Shown: positions 53,484 to 62,369, numbered from the stretch's first letter. The stretch is 64,000 nt of DNA from an uncultured Siphonobacter sp. (GCA_913774715.1 CAJYHS010000155.1:62001-126000); one strand, 5' to 3'. Notes: generated by a model not told the origin, from the sequence alone. Numbers and translations are program-made.

Positions 53484-54557
53484 ATGAAACCAATTCTATC
53501 GGATTATGGCTTGTACTCGCTAGCTTTGAGTATAAGTTTAATGGCTTGCCAAACTCATCAGAAAGGCAGTGAAACCACTCGGGATTCTACGAAAATCTTA
53601 CCGAAACCCTTAGTAACGGATCTCTATACGGCCGATCCATCTGCTCATGTGTTTGCAGGTAAAATCTACATTTATCCCTCGCACGATATTGAAACCGGAG
53701 CCAAACAGGATGAAGACGGCAGCCATTTCGGCATGAAAGATTACCACGTCTTTTCAATGGATAGTGTAGGAGGACCCGTAACGGATCACGGCGTGGCTCT
53801 GGACATTAAAGACATTCCCTGGGCCGGGCGGCAGCTTTGGGCTCCTGATGCGGCCTTTTCGAATGGAACCTATTACCTCTATTTCCCGGTAAAAGACAAG
53901 CAGGATGTTTTTCGGATTGGAGTGGCTACGAGTACTTCTCCCAGCGGACCATTCAAACCCGAAGCCAAACCCATAGAAGGTACTTATAGTATAGACCCTG
54001 CCGTTTTTAAGGATGATGATGGAAAGACTTACCTGTATTTTGGAGGCATCTCGGGCGGACAATTGCAACGCTGGCGTACGGGTACATACGATGCAAAGGG
54101 TACAGAACCCGGTAAAGATGAGGCAGCGTTAAGTCCAAAAGCAGGACGGTTAGGAAAAGATCTTTTGAAACTGGATGAGAAAGTACGGGATGTTCAGATC
54201 GTAGATGAAGCGGGTAAGCCTTTGAAAGCCGAAGACCATGACCGCCGTTTTTTTGAAGGAGTCTGGATGCACAAGTATAAAGGCCAGTATTACCTGAGCT
54301 ATTCTACCGGTGATACGCACTTTCTTGCCTACGCCGTGGGATCGTCACCCTATGGGCCTTTTGCCTACAAGGGTACGTTTATGAATCCAGTGAAGGGCTG
54401 GACGACGCACCATTCCATAGTTGAATTCAAAGGAAAATGGTATCTCTTTTATCACGATACGGAATTATCCGGTAAAACGCACTTACGGAATATAAAAGTC
54501 CGGGAGATCAAGCATAGGGACGATGGCGGGCTGGAGATGATTGAGCCTTACCAGTAA
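53484..54557 (+). CDS. GH43 family glycosidase, lipoprotein
   Basis: The 357-residue cell-envelope lipoprotein (lipobox LMAC, Cys22) has the five-bladed GH43 fold. The general base is Asp51 in YTADPSAHVFAG, the pKa-tuning Asp lies in YSIDPAVFKDDDG (about residue 171), and the acid Glu lies in RFFEGVWMHKYKGQYY (about 256). Blade-like WYLFYHDTEL and TTHHSIVEF segments follow. GH43 enzymes cut arabinofuranosyl or xylosyl links. With the pectin gene upstream, arabinan or galactan side chains are likely targets. A bidirectional terminator follows. Confidence 0.9.
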   Translation: MKPILSDYGLYSLALSISLMACQTHQKGSETTRDSTKILPKPLVTDLYTADPSAHVFAGKIYIYPSHDIETGAKQDEDGSHFGMKDYHVFSMDSVGGPVTDHGVALDIKDIPWAGRQLWAPDAAFSNGTYYLYFPVKDKQDVFRIGVATSTSPSGPFKPEAKPIEGTYSIDPAVFKDDDGKTYLYFGGISGGQLQRWRTGTYDAKGTEPGKDEAALSPKAGRLGKDLLKLDEKVRDVQIVDEAGKPLKAEDHDRRFFEGVWMHKYKGQYYLSYSTGDTHFLAYAVGSSPYGPFAYKGTFMNPVKGWTTHHSIVEFKGKWYLFYHDTELSGKTHLRNIKVREIKHRDDGGLEMIEPYQ

Positions 54558-54561
54558 TGAA

Positions 54562-54596
54562 AAAAGGGTTACGAATAACACATTCGTAACCCTTTT
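54562..54596. terminator. Bidirectional terminator between GH43 and TlpA-like genes
   Basis: A perfect 15-bp stem (54562-54576 with 54582-54596) with a 5-base loop has T-runs on both strands, between convergent genes. Confidence 0.92.
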
Positions 54597-54614
54597 GCTT
54601 TAGGAGTCTTTCGA

Positions 54615-55172
54615 TTACCGAGGTAACAAAGCATTTACCTGTTCAACGAATTCATCACTGTTGTAATTTGCCATTCCTTCGTTTCTATACACGATTTTAC
54701 CTTCGGCATCAATGAGAAAAGTAACGGGAATGGCCTGTGTTTCAAACTGTTTTGGTAAGTCGCCCGTGGGAGCGTAAACCGGAAAAGAAAACCCTTCTTT
54801 TTTCATGAAATCACGGGCTGCCTGTAAGTCTTCGTCTACGGTTAACATCACGAATTCAACGGGCTTTCCCTGCATCTTTTTATAGAGCTTTTCAATGTCG
54901 GGTAATTCCGCCCGGCAGGGAGGACACCAGGTCGCCCACACATTCATGAAGACTACTTTCCCCTTCAGGTTACTTAGATTGGTTGTTTTGCCGTCCAGGG
55001 TTTGTAACGGAAAATCACCTGCTTCAGCTGTCGTTTTTACTGAATCGGTGGAAGCAGTAGTTTCAGCGGTTTCGGATTTTGATTTATTCTGGCAGCTGGT
55101 CTGAACATACGCAAGCCCTGTCATACACAGGATGGTCATGATAAAAGAAGCCGTACGTTTCCCGAATTTCAT
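54615..55172 (-). CDS. TlpA-like thiol-disulfide oxidoreductase lipoprotein
   Basis: The 185-residue envelope protein has an SPII-like signal (Cys27 in QTSC). A Ser/Thr-rich linker follows, then a thioredoxin domain with FMNVWATWCPPCRAELPDIE (Cys83, Cys86) and AIPVTFLIDAEGKIVYRNEG. It probably reduces disulfides in the periplasm, for example for cytochrome c maturation or thiol redox control. It is a single gene that ends at the bidirectional hairpin. Confidence 0.92.
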   Translation of the reverse strand: MKFGKRTASFIMTILCMTGLAYVQTSCQNKSKSETAETTASTDSVKTTAEAGDFPLQTLDGKTTNLSNLKGKVVFMNVWATWCPPCRAELPDIEKLYKKMQGKPVEFVMLTVDEDLQAARDFMKKEGFSFPVYAPTGDLPKQFETQAIPVTFLIDAEGKIVYRNEGMANYNSDEFVEQVNALLPR

Positions 55173-55272
55173 GAAGTGTTGGTTTTATTATAGTAGAGTT
55201 TTAATGAAACATCTTTCTTAATGCTTCTGAGCAATGCTCAATACTAGTGCAATATAGGGATGTTTTAACTCT

Positions 55273-56538
55273 TTACTCATGATCAGACACAGTGTTTACC
55301 AGCTCACTTTGAGGCTTTTTAGTTAACTTTCCAACCGTAAGTCCCTGAACGATAAGTGAGAATACGACTACAAAGTAGGTAATGGCCTGAAATAAATCGC
55401 TGTTCAGACGTTCATCAATGGAAAGGGCTAATGCGACGGATACCCCACCCCGAAGGCCTCCCCAGAGTAGAATAATCATGGACTGGCGATCCAGCTTTTC
55501 CCGGAAAGGTATAATGGCTGAAGGTACAGCAATGGAAACCAGTCGGCCCAGCAAGACAACGAAAATACTAATCAGACCGATCTGCCAGTACTTGCCCAAG
55601 TCCGGGATTAACAAAAGTTCAAAACCAATCAGCAGGAATAAACAGGCATTCATGATTTCATCAATCAGCTCCCAGAATTTTTCCAGGTAATCCTGCGTGA
55701 CTTCCGACATCGCTTGTGTTTTTCCATAGTTACCTACTACTAAACCCGCGGCTACCATTACCAGTGGCCCTGAAATGTGCATGGCCTGAGCTAGTAAATA
55801 ACCGCCCATAACAATAGCCAGGGTGATCATAACGGAAACTTTGTAATCGTCAATTCGTTTAATGGCCTTGGAACCGATGAAGCCTAGTACCAGGCCAACG
55901 GCCAAACCACCGAAGGCTTCTTTTACCAGCAACAAGGAAATGTTACTTAGGGAAAAATTAGTTTCACCCTGGCGGGCCATCTCCAGTAAGGTCAGGAACA
56001 CGACTACCGCAACGCCATCATTGAATAGGGATTCCCCCGCAATTTTGGTTTCCAGTGATTTAGGAACATTAGCAGCCTTCAAAATGCCAAGAACGGCAAT
56101 GGGGTCTGTCGGGGAAATAAGAGCTCCAAAAACCAGGCATTGTACAAATGGAATGCTCATGTTTAACCAGTTGAGAGCCAGATAAGTGAGCCCCCCTACG
56201 AGTAAAGTCGAAAGAACAACGCTGATGGTAGAGAAGACAATGACATATCGCTTTTCCTCCCTTAAATCATTAATATGAATGTGAATGGCTCCGGCAAAGA
56301 GCAAAAAATTCAGCATGGCTCCCATGAGAATTTCCTCAAGGTTGGCTCCTTTAATGAAATTAGCAGCATTCTCAAACAAGTGCGGCCAGAAACGGCCTAC
56401 ACTTACCAGAAATAAGGAGGAAACCAGGGCCATGACCATGATTCCAATCGTGGCAGGAAGCTTAAGATACCTTAAATTAAGATAGGCAAATATGGCAGAA
56501 ACAACAATAAGGACAGAGAAGGTATAATAGAGTTCCAT
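55273..56538 (-). CDS. CPA1 family Na+/H+ antiporter
   Basis: The 421-residue inner-membrane protein has about 12 membrane helices. It carries the family motifs GALISPTDPIAVLGILK (Thr144-Asp145-Pro146) and AGESLFNDGVAVVVF (Asn173-Asp174, the cation site), plus LLWGGLRGGVSVALALSI in a late helix. It resembles NhaP and bacterial NHE-type antiporters. It differs from NhaA in family and is the second antiporter of the window. The gap of 100 bases to the TlpA-like gene has no clear terminator, so they might be read together. Confidence 0.92.
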   Translation of the reverse strand: MELYYTFSVLIVVSAIFAYLNLRYLKLPATIGIMVMALVSSLFLVSVGRFWPHLFENAANFIKGANLEEILMGAMLNFLLFAGAIHIHINDLREEKRYVIVFSTISVVLSTLLVGGLTYLALNWLNMSIPFVQCLVFGALISPTDPIAVLGILKAANVPKSLETKIAGESLFNDGVAVVVFLTLLEMARQGETNFSLSNISLLLVKEAFGGLAVGLVLGFIGSKAIKRIDDYKVSVMITLAIVMGGYLLAQAMHISGPLVMVAAGLVVGNYGKTQAMSEVTQDYLEKFWELIDEIMNACLFLLIGFELLLIPDLGKYWQIGLISIFVVLLGRLVSIAVPSAIIPFREKLDRQSMIILLWGGLRGGVSVALALSIDERLNSDLFQAITYFVVVFSLIVQGLTVGKLTKKPQSELVNTVSDHE

Positions 56539-56961
56539 AGGGTGATGAATTGATACACAGCTTATAAAAAAACAACGCCTGGCTCCCGGAGATGTTTTAA
56601 AGTTCGAAGAAGTTTTACCGGATTTATTATTAGAAAATTTTAATCCATCTTGTTAAATAAATGCTTTAAATAATGATCAAAATTGATACTAAACAGATAT
56701 TTATACTGAGAACGGCTGATTTTTTAGAATAATTAATAAGCCCTAAATGGAATAAATTAAAGGAGCAGATCTCTTGGGCTAACTCAAAGCCAGATGAAGC
56801 GGGCGGTGCGTCTTTTGACATTCGGATCGTTTCTAAAAGGGTGATCATGCTTGCGTAGGCGGGGGTGCTCTCCAATGAAACTTTCGTATTCAAACGAAGA
56901 TTTTCTTGTGTACTCCGCAATAGAATGGCCCTTTTCCTGTCGCGTTTTTAACGGTTTCCTG
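56539..56961. other. Gene-poor stretch upstream of glyS
   Basis: No supported gene was found. A frame of about 33 codons (56547-56655) lacks a normal start, and an 84-codon minus-strand frame (56666-56920) has no features. The last 60 bases lead to the glyS promoter box. Confidence 0.5.
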
Positions 56962-56969
56962 TATCTTTG
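56962..56969 (+). promoter_or_regulatory. Likely -7 box of glyS
   Basis: TATCTTTG matches TAnnTTTG and lies 47 bases before the glyS start. No good -33 element is present at the expected distance. Confidence 0.45.
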
Positions 56970-57016
56970 CCCCCCGAATTACGTTTTCTAAACTTCGATT
57001 TTTCGAAAGACCTTTT

Positions 57017-58498
57017 ATGGCCGAACAACAAGAACCCGCTGGCTCGCTCAAGGACATCATCGCCCATGCCAAGGAGTACGGCTTTGTTTTCCCTTCCTCA
57101 GAAATTTACGACGGACTACAGGCTGTATATGACTACGGTCAGTACGGCGTTGAACTGAAAAATAACCTGAAATCGCTGTGGTGGAAAGCCATGACGATGC
57201 TCAATGATAATGTAGTGGGGATCGATGCATCTATTTTCATGCATCCCCTGACCTGGAAAGCATCGGGTCACGTGGATTCCTTCAACGATCCGATGATCGA
57301 TAATAAGGATTCAAAAAAACGGTACCGAGCTGACCAGTTACTCGAAGCGAAAGCGGAAGAGTACGCTAACAATGGTCACACCGAACGTGGCGACGCTTTA
57401 TTACATCAAATGGGCCGTCTGCTCGACGCGGGTGATCTGGAAGGTGTACGCGAACTGATTATTTCGGAAGGGATCAAATGCCCTATCTCTGGAACGGATA
57501 ACTGGACAGAAGTACGTCAGTTTAACCTGATGTTCTCGACTCAGGTAGGAGCTGTATCGGATGATGCAAGTTTGATTTACCTGCGTCCCGAAACGGCTCA
57601 GGGTATTTTTGTTAACTTCCTGAATGTCCAGAAAACGGGCCGGATGAAAGTACCTTTTGGTATTGCTCAGATTGGAAAAGCGTTCCGTAACGAAATCGTG
57701 GCTCGTCAGTTCATTTTCCGGATGCGTGAATTTGAACAGATGGAAATGCAATTCTTCTGCCGCCCGGGTACCGAAATGGAATGGTACGACAAGTGGAAAG
57801 AAACCCGCATGAAATTCCATCAGGCCATTGGTATTCCTGCCGATAAGCTCCGTTACAAACCCCACGATAAACTGGCTCATTACGCTAACGCTGCCGTGGA
57901 TATTGAATACAAGTTTCCCTTCGGTTTCCGTGAAATGGAAGGAATTCACTCGCGTACGGATTTTGACTTAAGCAGCCATCAGGAGCTGTCTCGCAAAAAG
58001 CAGCAGTATTTTGATAACGACCTGAACGAAGAGGGTAAACCTTACGGGAACTACATTCCTTACGTGGTTGAAACGTCAGTAGGAGCGGATCGTCTGTTCC
58101 TGGCTGTGTTGAGTAATGCCTACACGGAAGAAACTTCGGAAGAAGGTAAATCTCGTACGTACCTGAAATTCCACCCAGCCATTGCTCCGATCAAAGCAGC
58201 TATTCTACCCATCGTGAAGAAAGATGGACTGCCAGATAAAGCCCGTGAAATTCAGAATACTTTAAAATACGATTTCAACGTGTTCTACGAAGAGCGTGAC
58301 AGTATCGGGAAACGCTATACCCGTCAGGATCTGATCGGAACGCCGTTCTGTATTGCCGTCGATTATCAGACTTTAGAAGATAACACCGTGACGATCCGTC
58401 ACCGTGACACAACGGAGCAACAACGCGTAGCAATTTCGGAGTTGAAAAGTATCATCGGTCACGCCGTTTCACCCGAACGTGTGTTTGAAAAATTATAG
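57017..58498 (+). CDS. glyS: Glycyl-tRNA synthetase (alpha2 type)
   Basis: This class II enzyme charges tRNA-Gly. The 493-residue protein matches the homodimeric (alpha2) form rather than the alpha2beta2 form. It starts with a helical region, then YLRPETAQGIFVNFLNVQKT and GKAFRNEIVARQFIFRMREF (motif 2). YVVETSVGADRLFLAVLSNA (motif 3) and a C-terminal anticodon-binding domain (about residues 390-493, APIKAAILPIVKKDGLPDKA) follow. It is a single gene with its own terminator. Confidence 0.97.
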   Translation: MAEQQEPAGSLKDIIAHAKEYGFVFPSSEIYDGLQAVYDYGQYGVELKNNLKSLWWKAMTMLNDNVVGIDASIFMHPLTWKASGHVDSFNDPMIDNKDSKKRYRADQLLEAKAEEYANNGHTERGDALLHQMGRLLDAGDLEGVRELIISEGIKCPISGTDNWTEVRQFNLMFSTQVGAVSDDASLIYLRPETAQGIFVNFLNVQKTGRMKVPFGIAQIGKAFRNEIVARQFIFRMREFEQMEMQFFCRPGTEMEWYDKWKETRMKFHQAIGIPADKLRYKPHDKLAHYANAAVDIEYKFPFGFREMEGIHSRTDFDLSSHQELSRKKQQYFDNDLNEEGKPYGNYIPYVVETSVGADRLFLAVLSNAYTEETSEEGKSRTYLKFHPAIAPIKAAILPIVKKDGLPDKAREIQNTLKYDFNVFYEERDSIGKRYTRQDLIGTPFCIAVDYQTLEDNTVTIRHRDTTEQQRVAISELKSIIGHAVSPERVFEKL

Positions 58499-58517
58499 TA
58501 TTACCAGTTTGAATCAA

Positions 58518-58553
58518 GGGTATTGGCTGTTACCAGTCAATACCCTTTCTTTT
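58518..58553 (+). terminator. Terminator of glyS, close to the next start
   Basis: A 12-bp stem with one G-U pair (58518-58529 with 58534-58545) is followed by TTTCTTTT. The T-run ends only 4 bases before the ATG of the GNAT gene. Confidence 0.85.
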
Positions 58554-58557
58554 GGTT

Positions 58558-59013
58558 ATGATCAAAATACAGACAGAGTCTGCTCATTCTGCTGACGCAA
58601 CTCTACTAATTAGAGAGGCCGTACAGGAATTAAGACGGCGTTACCCAGGCTTTGAAGCCAACGAATATTCTGCCAGCGAGGCCGATCAGGCAGGAGCTGC
58701 TTTTGTGGTGGCTCGTTTAGATGAAGCTCCAGTAGGCTGCGGAGCGTTACGACCTTTTGAAACGGAAGAAGCGGTGGAAATCAAACGAATGTTTGTACGG
58801 GAGGACTATCGCCGTCGGGGCATTTCCAAACAAATAGTAGCTTTTCTCGAAGAAAAGGCTCGTCAGTTAGGGTATCAGAAAGTAGTGCTGGAAACGGGTA
58901 CCAAACAACCGGAAGCCATTCAGTTATATCACCTGTCGGGCTACCATCGGATTCCTAATTTCGGTGAGATCAAGGACGAAACCATCTGTGTGTGCTTCGC
59001 TAAAGACCTGTAA
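58558..59013 (+). CDS. GNAT family N-acetyltransferase
   Basis: The protein (151 residues from ATG 58558) has the GNAT acetyl-CoA motif IKRMFVREDYRRRGISKQIV (the RRRGISKQ loop binds the pyrophosphate) and VVARLDEAPVGCGALRPF. The C-terminal GYHRIPNFG follows. The substrate is unknown. A TTG six bases earlier gives two more residues. The start lies directly behind the glyS terminator T-run, leaving no room for a separate leader. A 10-bp inverted repeat (59034-59043 with 59055-59064) follows the stop. Confidence 0.88.
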   Translation: MIKIQTESAHSADATLLIREAVQELRRRYPGFEANEYSASEADQAGAAFVVARLDEAPVGCGALRPFETEEAVEIKRMFVREDYRRRGISKQIVAFLEEKARQLGYQKVVLETGTKQPEAIQLYHLSGYHRIPNFGEIKDETICVCFAKDL

Positions 59014-59194
59014 AAATACCTATAGCTGGTATAACTTTTTCTAAACGTAGAAAATAGAAAAAGTCGCCTCACTTTGAGGAAATGTTAGGTTAAAATGAGA
59101 AAAATTATAGAAAAATAAAAAAAATTATATCTAAATAGACGCTTTAGAACCTAGCCGTTAACTAACTGGTTTCTAGTAAATAAAATAATTAGTA

Positions 59195-59255
59195 AAAAAT
59201 CTTTCGATGAATTTGAGGCTTAAAATGGCCTTAAACTCGCCGAAAGATTTTTTTT
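59195..59255 (+). terminator. Strong long hairpin before the NlpC gene
   Basis: An outer 12-bp stem (59195-59206 with 59241-59252), extended by an imperfect inner stem (GAATTTGAGG with CCTTAAACTC), is followed by TTTTTTTT. It lies 182 bases after the GNAT stop, so it ends either a long 3' leader or an unseen short transcript. Confidence 0.8.
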
Positions 59256-59312
59256 ATTCCAGGCTTCTCGGGCTATCTTTATGAACCTCGTTGTTACAAC
59301 TAACCGAATTTT

Positions 59313-59834
59313 ATGCTAAGAAAAGTTCTTCTGGCAGGTATTTTTACTTGCTTCCTGAATGTATCTTTTGCTCAACAAGCGGCCAGTAATCAGGTTCAAG
59401 CTACCCGAGTCGAAGGTTTTACCAACAAAGTACTTGATTTCGCCGAACAGCATCTTCATATTCGCTATCGGTCTGGCGGAACTACCAAAGGTGGTTTTGA
59501 TTGTAGCGGTTTCGTACGTTTTTGTTTCAAAAACTTCGGGATGTTATTGCCGCATTCCAGTGCCTCAATGGGTTCACTGGGACACGCAGTAAAAGTGGAT
59601 GATTGCCGTCCCGGAGATCTCATTTTCTTTAAAGGAAGTAACTCTCACAGCCGTAATATTGGTCATGTCGGAATTATTTCGGAAGTAAAGGAAGGGAAGA
59701 TTAAATTCATTCATTCTGCTTATAATGGTGGTGTCCGTTTTGACTGGCTTGATCAGGAAAAATATTATCAGAACCGTTTTGCAGGCATTCGTAGAGTCGT
59801 AGGCGTTTTGGATTTATTACCCGATCAGTCTTAA
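59313..59834 (+). CDS. NlpC/P60 peptidase, exported
   Basis: The 173-residue cell-wall endopeptidase has a signal peptide (residues 1-20, ending SFAQ) and the NlpC/P60 catalytic set: Cys64 in GGFDCSGFVRF, His118 in RNIGHVGII, and a following polar residue in FIHSAYNGG. It should cut gamma-D-Glu to diamino acid bonds in peptidoglycan. There is no extra SH3 domain. It is a single gene with a terminator of 17 bp shared with pheS. Confidence 0.92.
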   Translation: MLRKVLLAGIFTCFLNVSFAQQAASNQVQATRVEGFTNKVLDFAEQHLHIRYRSGGTTKGGFDCSGFVRFCFKNFGMLLPHSSASMGSLGHAVKVDDCRPGDLIFFKGSNSHSRNIGHVGIISEVKEGKIKFIHSAYNGGVRFDWLDQEKYYQNRFAGIRRVVGVLDLLPDQS

Positions 59835-59858
59835 AGTAGATAGTTCAAGATAGTATAT

Positions 59859-59896
59859 AAAAGAAGAGGCTCCGAGCAATCGGAGCCTCTTCTTTT
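59859..59896. terminator. Bidirectional terminator between NlpC and pheS genes
   Basis: A perfect 17-bp stem (59859-59875 with 59880-59896) with GCAA loop has A-rich and T-rich flanks and lies between convergent genes. Confidence 0.92.
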
Positions 59897-59949
59897 AGTA
59901 AGGTTAGTCAAGACCTAACTTTCAAACGCAATCAGGCATTCAGACTAAA

Positions 59950-60981
59950 TTAAGCATTTTCAAACTGACGCAGGAAACGAACATCGTTTTCTGAATACAG
60001 GCGTAAATCACGAACCCGGTATTTGAGGTTAGCAATCCGCTCAATCCCCATACCAAAGGCAAAACCAGTGTATTTTTTCGAGTCGATGCCGCAGTTTTCC
60101 AGAACATTAGGGTCAATCATACCGCAACCCAGAATTTCTACCCAACCCGTGTGCTTACACATCGAGCATCCTTCTCCTTTACAGATGGTACAGGAAATAT
60201 CCATTTCTGCACTAGGCTCGGTGAAGGGGAAGTAAGACGGACGGAACCGTACCTTGAACTCCTGGCCGAACAATTCACGGGTGAACTGATACAGCGTATC
60301 TTTTAAATCTTTAAAGCTTACATTTTCGTCAATGTAGAGCCCTTCTACCTGATGAAAAAAGCAGTGAGCACGAGCCGAAATGGCTTCGTTCCGATACACG
60401 CGTCCGGGCATAATGCTCCGCAAAGGAGGCTTTTGATTCTGCATTAAACGAATCTGCACATTTGAGGTATGCGTACGGAGCAGAACGTCTTCGCCAGGAC
60501 CTTTCTTCTCAATAAAAAACGTATCCTGCATTTCACGGGCAGGGTGATTTTCGGGGAAGTTTAGGGCTGTAAAGTTGTACCAGTCTTCTTCAATTTCCGG
60601 GCCGTCTGCTACATTAAAGCCTAGCCGAGAGAAAATTTCAATGATCCGTTGACGAACCAGGCTTAAGGGATGCAGGCTACCCGTTTCGTTAGGAAGCGTT
60701 GGCAGCGTTAAATCAACATCAGGAGTAACCTGTTGGCTTTGTGAGCTTTCGAGTTGATCCTGAGCCGTCTGGAATTTTTCCTGAGCTAAGTTTTTCAGCC
60801 CGTTTAATTCCTGTCCCATCGCCTTCCGATCTTCCGCCGGAACGTTTTTTAATAATTCAAAAAGGCCAGCTACGGCTCCTTTACGTCCTACATATGCAAT
60901 CCGGAATTCCTCCAGCTGTTCTTTCGTGGTAATGGTATAGTCAGCAATCTGCTGGCGAATGTCATTGACTTGCTCTATCAT
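59950..60981 (-). CDS. pheS: Phenylalanyl-tRNA synthetase alpha subunit
   Basis: This class II catalytic subunit charges tRNA-Phe with PheT. From ATG 60981 (MIEQVNDIRQQI, 343 residues) it has the N-terminal coiled coil, then HPLSLVRQRIIEIFSRLGF and HPAREMQDTFF. RVYRNEAISARAHCFFHQVE (motif 2), DISCTICKGEGCSMCKHTGW (two CxxC pairs) and GFAFGMGIERIANLKY (motif 3) follow. The frame from 61068 adds 29 unlikely residues. A TATTTTTG box lies only 4 bases upstream of the chosen ATG, so the start may be leaderless or the box chance. No pheT is nearby. Confidence 0.96.
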   Translation of the reverse strand: MIEQVNDIRQQIADYTITTKEQLEEFRIAYVGRKGAVAGLFELLKNVPAEDRKAMGQELNGLKNLAQEKFQTAQDQLESSQSQQVTPDVDLTLPTLPNETGSLHPLSLVRQRIIEIFSRLGFNVADGPEIEEDWYNFTALNFPENHPAREMQDTFFIEKKGPGEDVLLRTHTSNVQIRLMQNQKPPLRSIMPGRVYRNEAISARAHCFFHQVEGLYIDENVSFKDLKDTLYQFTRELFGQEFKVRFRPSYFPFTEPSAEMDISCTICKGEGCSMCKHTGWVEILGCGMIDPNVLENCGIDSKKYTGFAFGMGIERIANLKYRVRDLRLYSENDVRFLRQFENA

Positions 60982-61084
60982 GGCACAAAAATAAGGCAAT
61001 TGCTGCCGCGATTGGATGTGGAATTTTGTTTTTCGCAAAGGTTTACGTAAAAATACGTAACGGAACAAATTAAGGGAAAAATTG

Positions 61085-61116
61085 TTTGGATCGAATTAGT
61101 AAATTTTTCATATTTG
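61085..61116 (+). promoter_or_regulatory. Promoter of the LytTR gene
   Basis: TTTG (61085-61088), 20 bases, then CATATTTG (61109-61116), one mismatch from TAnnTTTG. The start codon is 37 bases downstream. Confidence 0.55.
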
Positions 61117-61152
61117 TCTTAGTAATTTTTATATTCAACCTTCACACTGATT

Positions 61153-61542
61153 ATGTATAGTAACTCTGCATTAGGTGCAGTCCCACAGAAATGGGCTGTT
61201 CCTGACGGTACTATTCCCGTCTTCGACCGTCGTACCCAGTATGTTCCCATTGATGATATCATCATGATTGAGGGTGACGGTAATTACACCATCTTTTTTT
61301 GTACAAACGGCCGCCGGATCATGGTTTCAAAGACCCTCCGCGATTACGAAAAACTCCTGGGAGAAAATTCTCTTTTCTTTCGCATCCATAAATCTTATCT
61401 GATAAATATGAAGTTTGTGCAGCGATATGATGTACGTGGAGAGGATTGTGTCTGGCTAAAAACGGGGCATATCTTATCAATTGCCCGACGGCGAAAGCAT
61501 GAGTTTGATCAGTTCATGCGTCAGAATGCACGTAGAAATTAG
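61153..61542 (+). CDS. Solo LytTR DNA-binding protein
   Basis: The 129-residue protein consists of a LytTR domain (about residues 28-125): VPIDDIIMIEGDGNYTIFFC, then GRRIMVSKTLRDYEKLL, FFRIHKSYLINMKFV and LSIARRRKHEF. LytTR domains usually sit behind a receiver or membrane sensor, but here there is neither. The N-terminal 28 residues are short and without a known domain. It is a single gene with a promoter of its own. It probably regulates transcription in response to an upstream signal from another protein. Confidence 0.88.
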   Translation: MYSNSALGAVPQKWAVPDGTIPVFDRRTQYVPIDDIIMIEGDGNYTIFFCTNGRRIMVSKTLRDYEKLLGENSLFFRIHKSYLINMKFVQRYDVRGEDCVWLKTGHILSIARRRKHEFDQFMRQNARRN

Positions 61543-61623
61543 TTTGTAATAATTTTTTAGTGGTTAGGTGAATTCGCATAGCGGCGAGTCGCTGGTTTGC
61601 TGCTATCTAGTACTAGTAAATGA

Positions 61624-61654
61624 AAAGAGCCGCCGGAAAATCCGGCGGCTCTTT
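61624..61654. terminator. Hairpin between LytTR and porin-like genes
   Basis: A perfect 14-bp stem (61624-61637 with 61641-61654) with an AAA loop lies between convergent genes. T-rich stretches follow weakly on both strands. Confidence 0.8.
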
Positions 61655-61676
61655 CATGTATAATTGAGTAATAACG

Positions 61677-62369
61677 TTAGAAAACTTTCAAACCCAGGGT
61701 AACCTGCCAATTTTTAGATTTCTGCTTGAATGGATCGCTTCCTGTTGGTGTTTCAATGTTTACAAAGCGTACATTAGAGATACTGTCTTCGTAACGTACA
61801 TCAAGTGAGAAATTACCAATATCAATACCGCCGCCTAATTGATAACCCCACGCTGCCTGATTAAAAGTATCGTTAATACTTCCACGGGTATACTTGGTAA
61901 TGGCATCCTTGATACTCTCATTAGAACCAATCATAAACGAAGCGACTGGACCCGCATTAACTCGTAGGGGACCTACGCGTAAGCCTAGTAACAGAGGAAC
62001 ATCAATGTTTTCAGTTTTGACTTTAACCTCCAGTGGAGTACCAGTAGGGTTCCCATTGGCATCAATAACCTGGACCGTGTAAGAGCCACCTTTGCCCGAA
62101 TAAAGTACTTCGGGTTGCAGGTAAATGGTACGTCCAAAACGCATCCAAAGTCCACCGACGAAACCGGTCCGGGTATTCAAGCTCTGTTTAAGGTTTTCGC
62201 GAAGGACGGAACCTTGGTATTGACCATCCGTTACAAAATTTCCCGTTTTGAGCTGAGAAAGGTTAGTTCCAGCCCGAAGACCTAACTGAAACCAAGGTTT
62301 ATCTTTTTGAGCGAAGGTTGATACTGCCGACAAAGTGAGCAGACAGCACAGTAAGAAAATCTTTTTCAT
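61677..62369 (-). CDS. PorT-like outer-membrane beta-barrel protein
   Basis: From ATG 62369 (MKKIFLLCC, 230 residues) it has a signal peptide ending TFAQ and eight or so amphipathic strands (FQLGLRAGTNLSQL, YLQPEVLYSGKGG, VDVPLLLGLRVGPLRVNAG-like). It ends WQVTLGLKVF with C-terminal Phe. It belongs to the outer-membrane beta-barrel group typical of Bacteroidota. Its role (structural or small-molecule passage) is unknown. ATG 62375 is an alternative start. Confidence 0.85.
   Translation of the reverse strand: MKKIFLLCCLLTLSAVSTFAQKDKPWFQLGLRAGTNLSQLKTGNFVTDGQYQGSVLRENLKQSLNTRTGFVGGLWMRFGRTIYLQPEVLYSGKGGSYTVQVIDANGNPTGTPLEVKVKTENIDVPLLLGLRVGPLRVNAGPVASFMIGSNESIKDAITKYTRGSINDTFNQAAWGYQLGGGIDIGNFSLDVRYEDSISNVRFVNIETPTGSDPFKQKSKNWQVTLGLKVF

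Noticed and set aside
56666-56920. 84-codon minus-strand frame upstream of glyS
   Set aside because: No helix, signal or family pattern; it lies in an AT-rich gap and has no ribosome-binding context.
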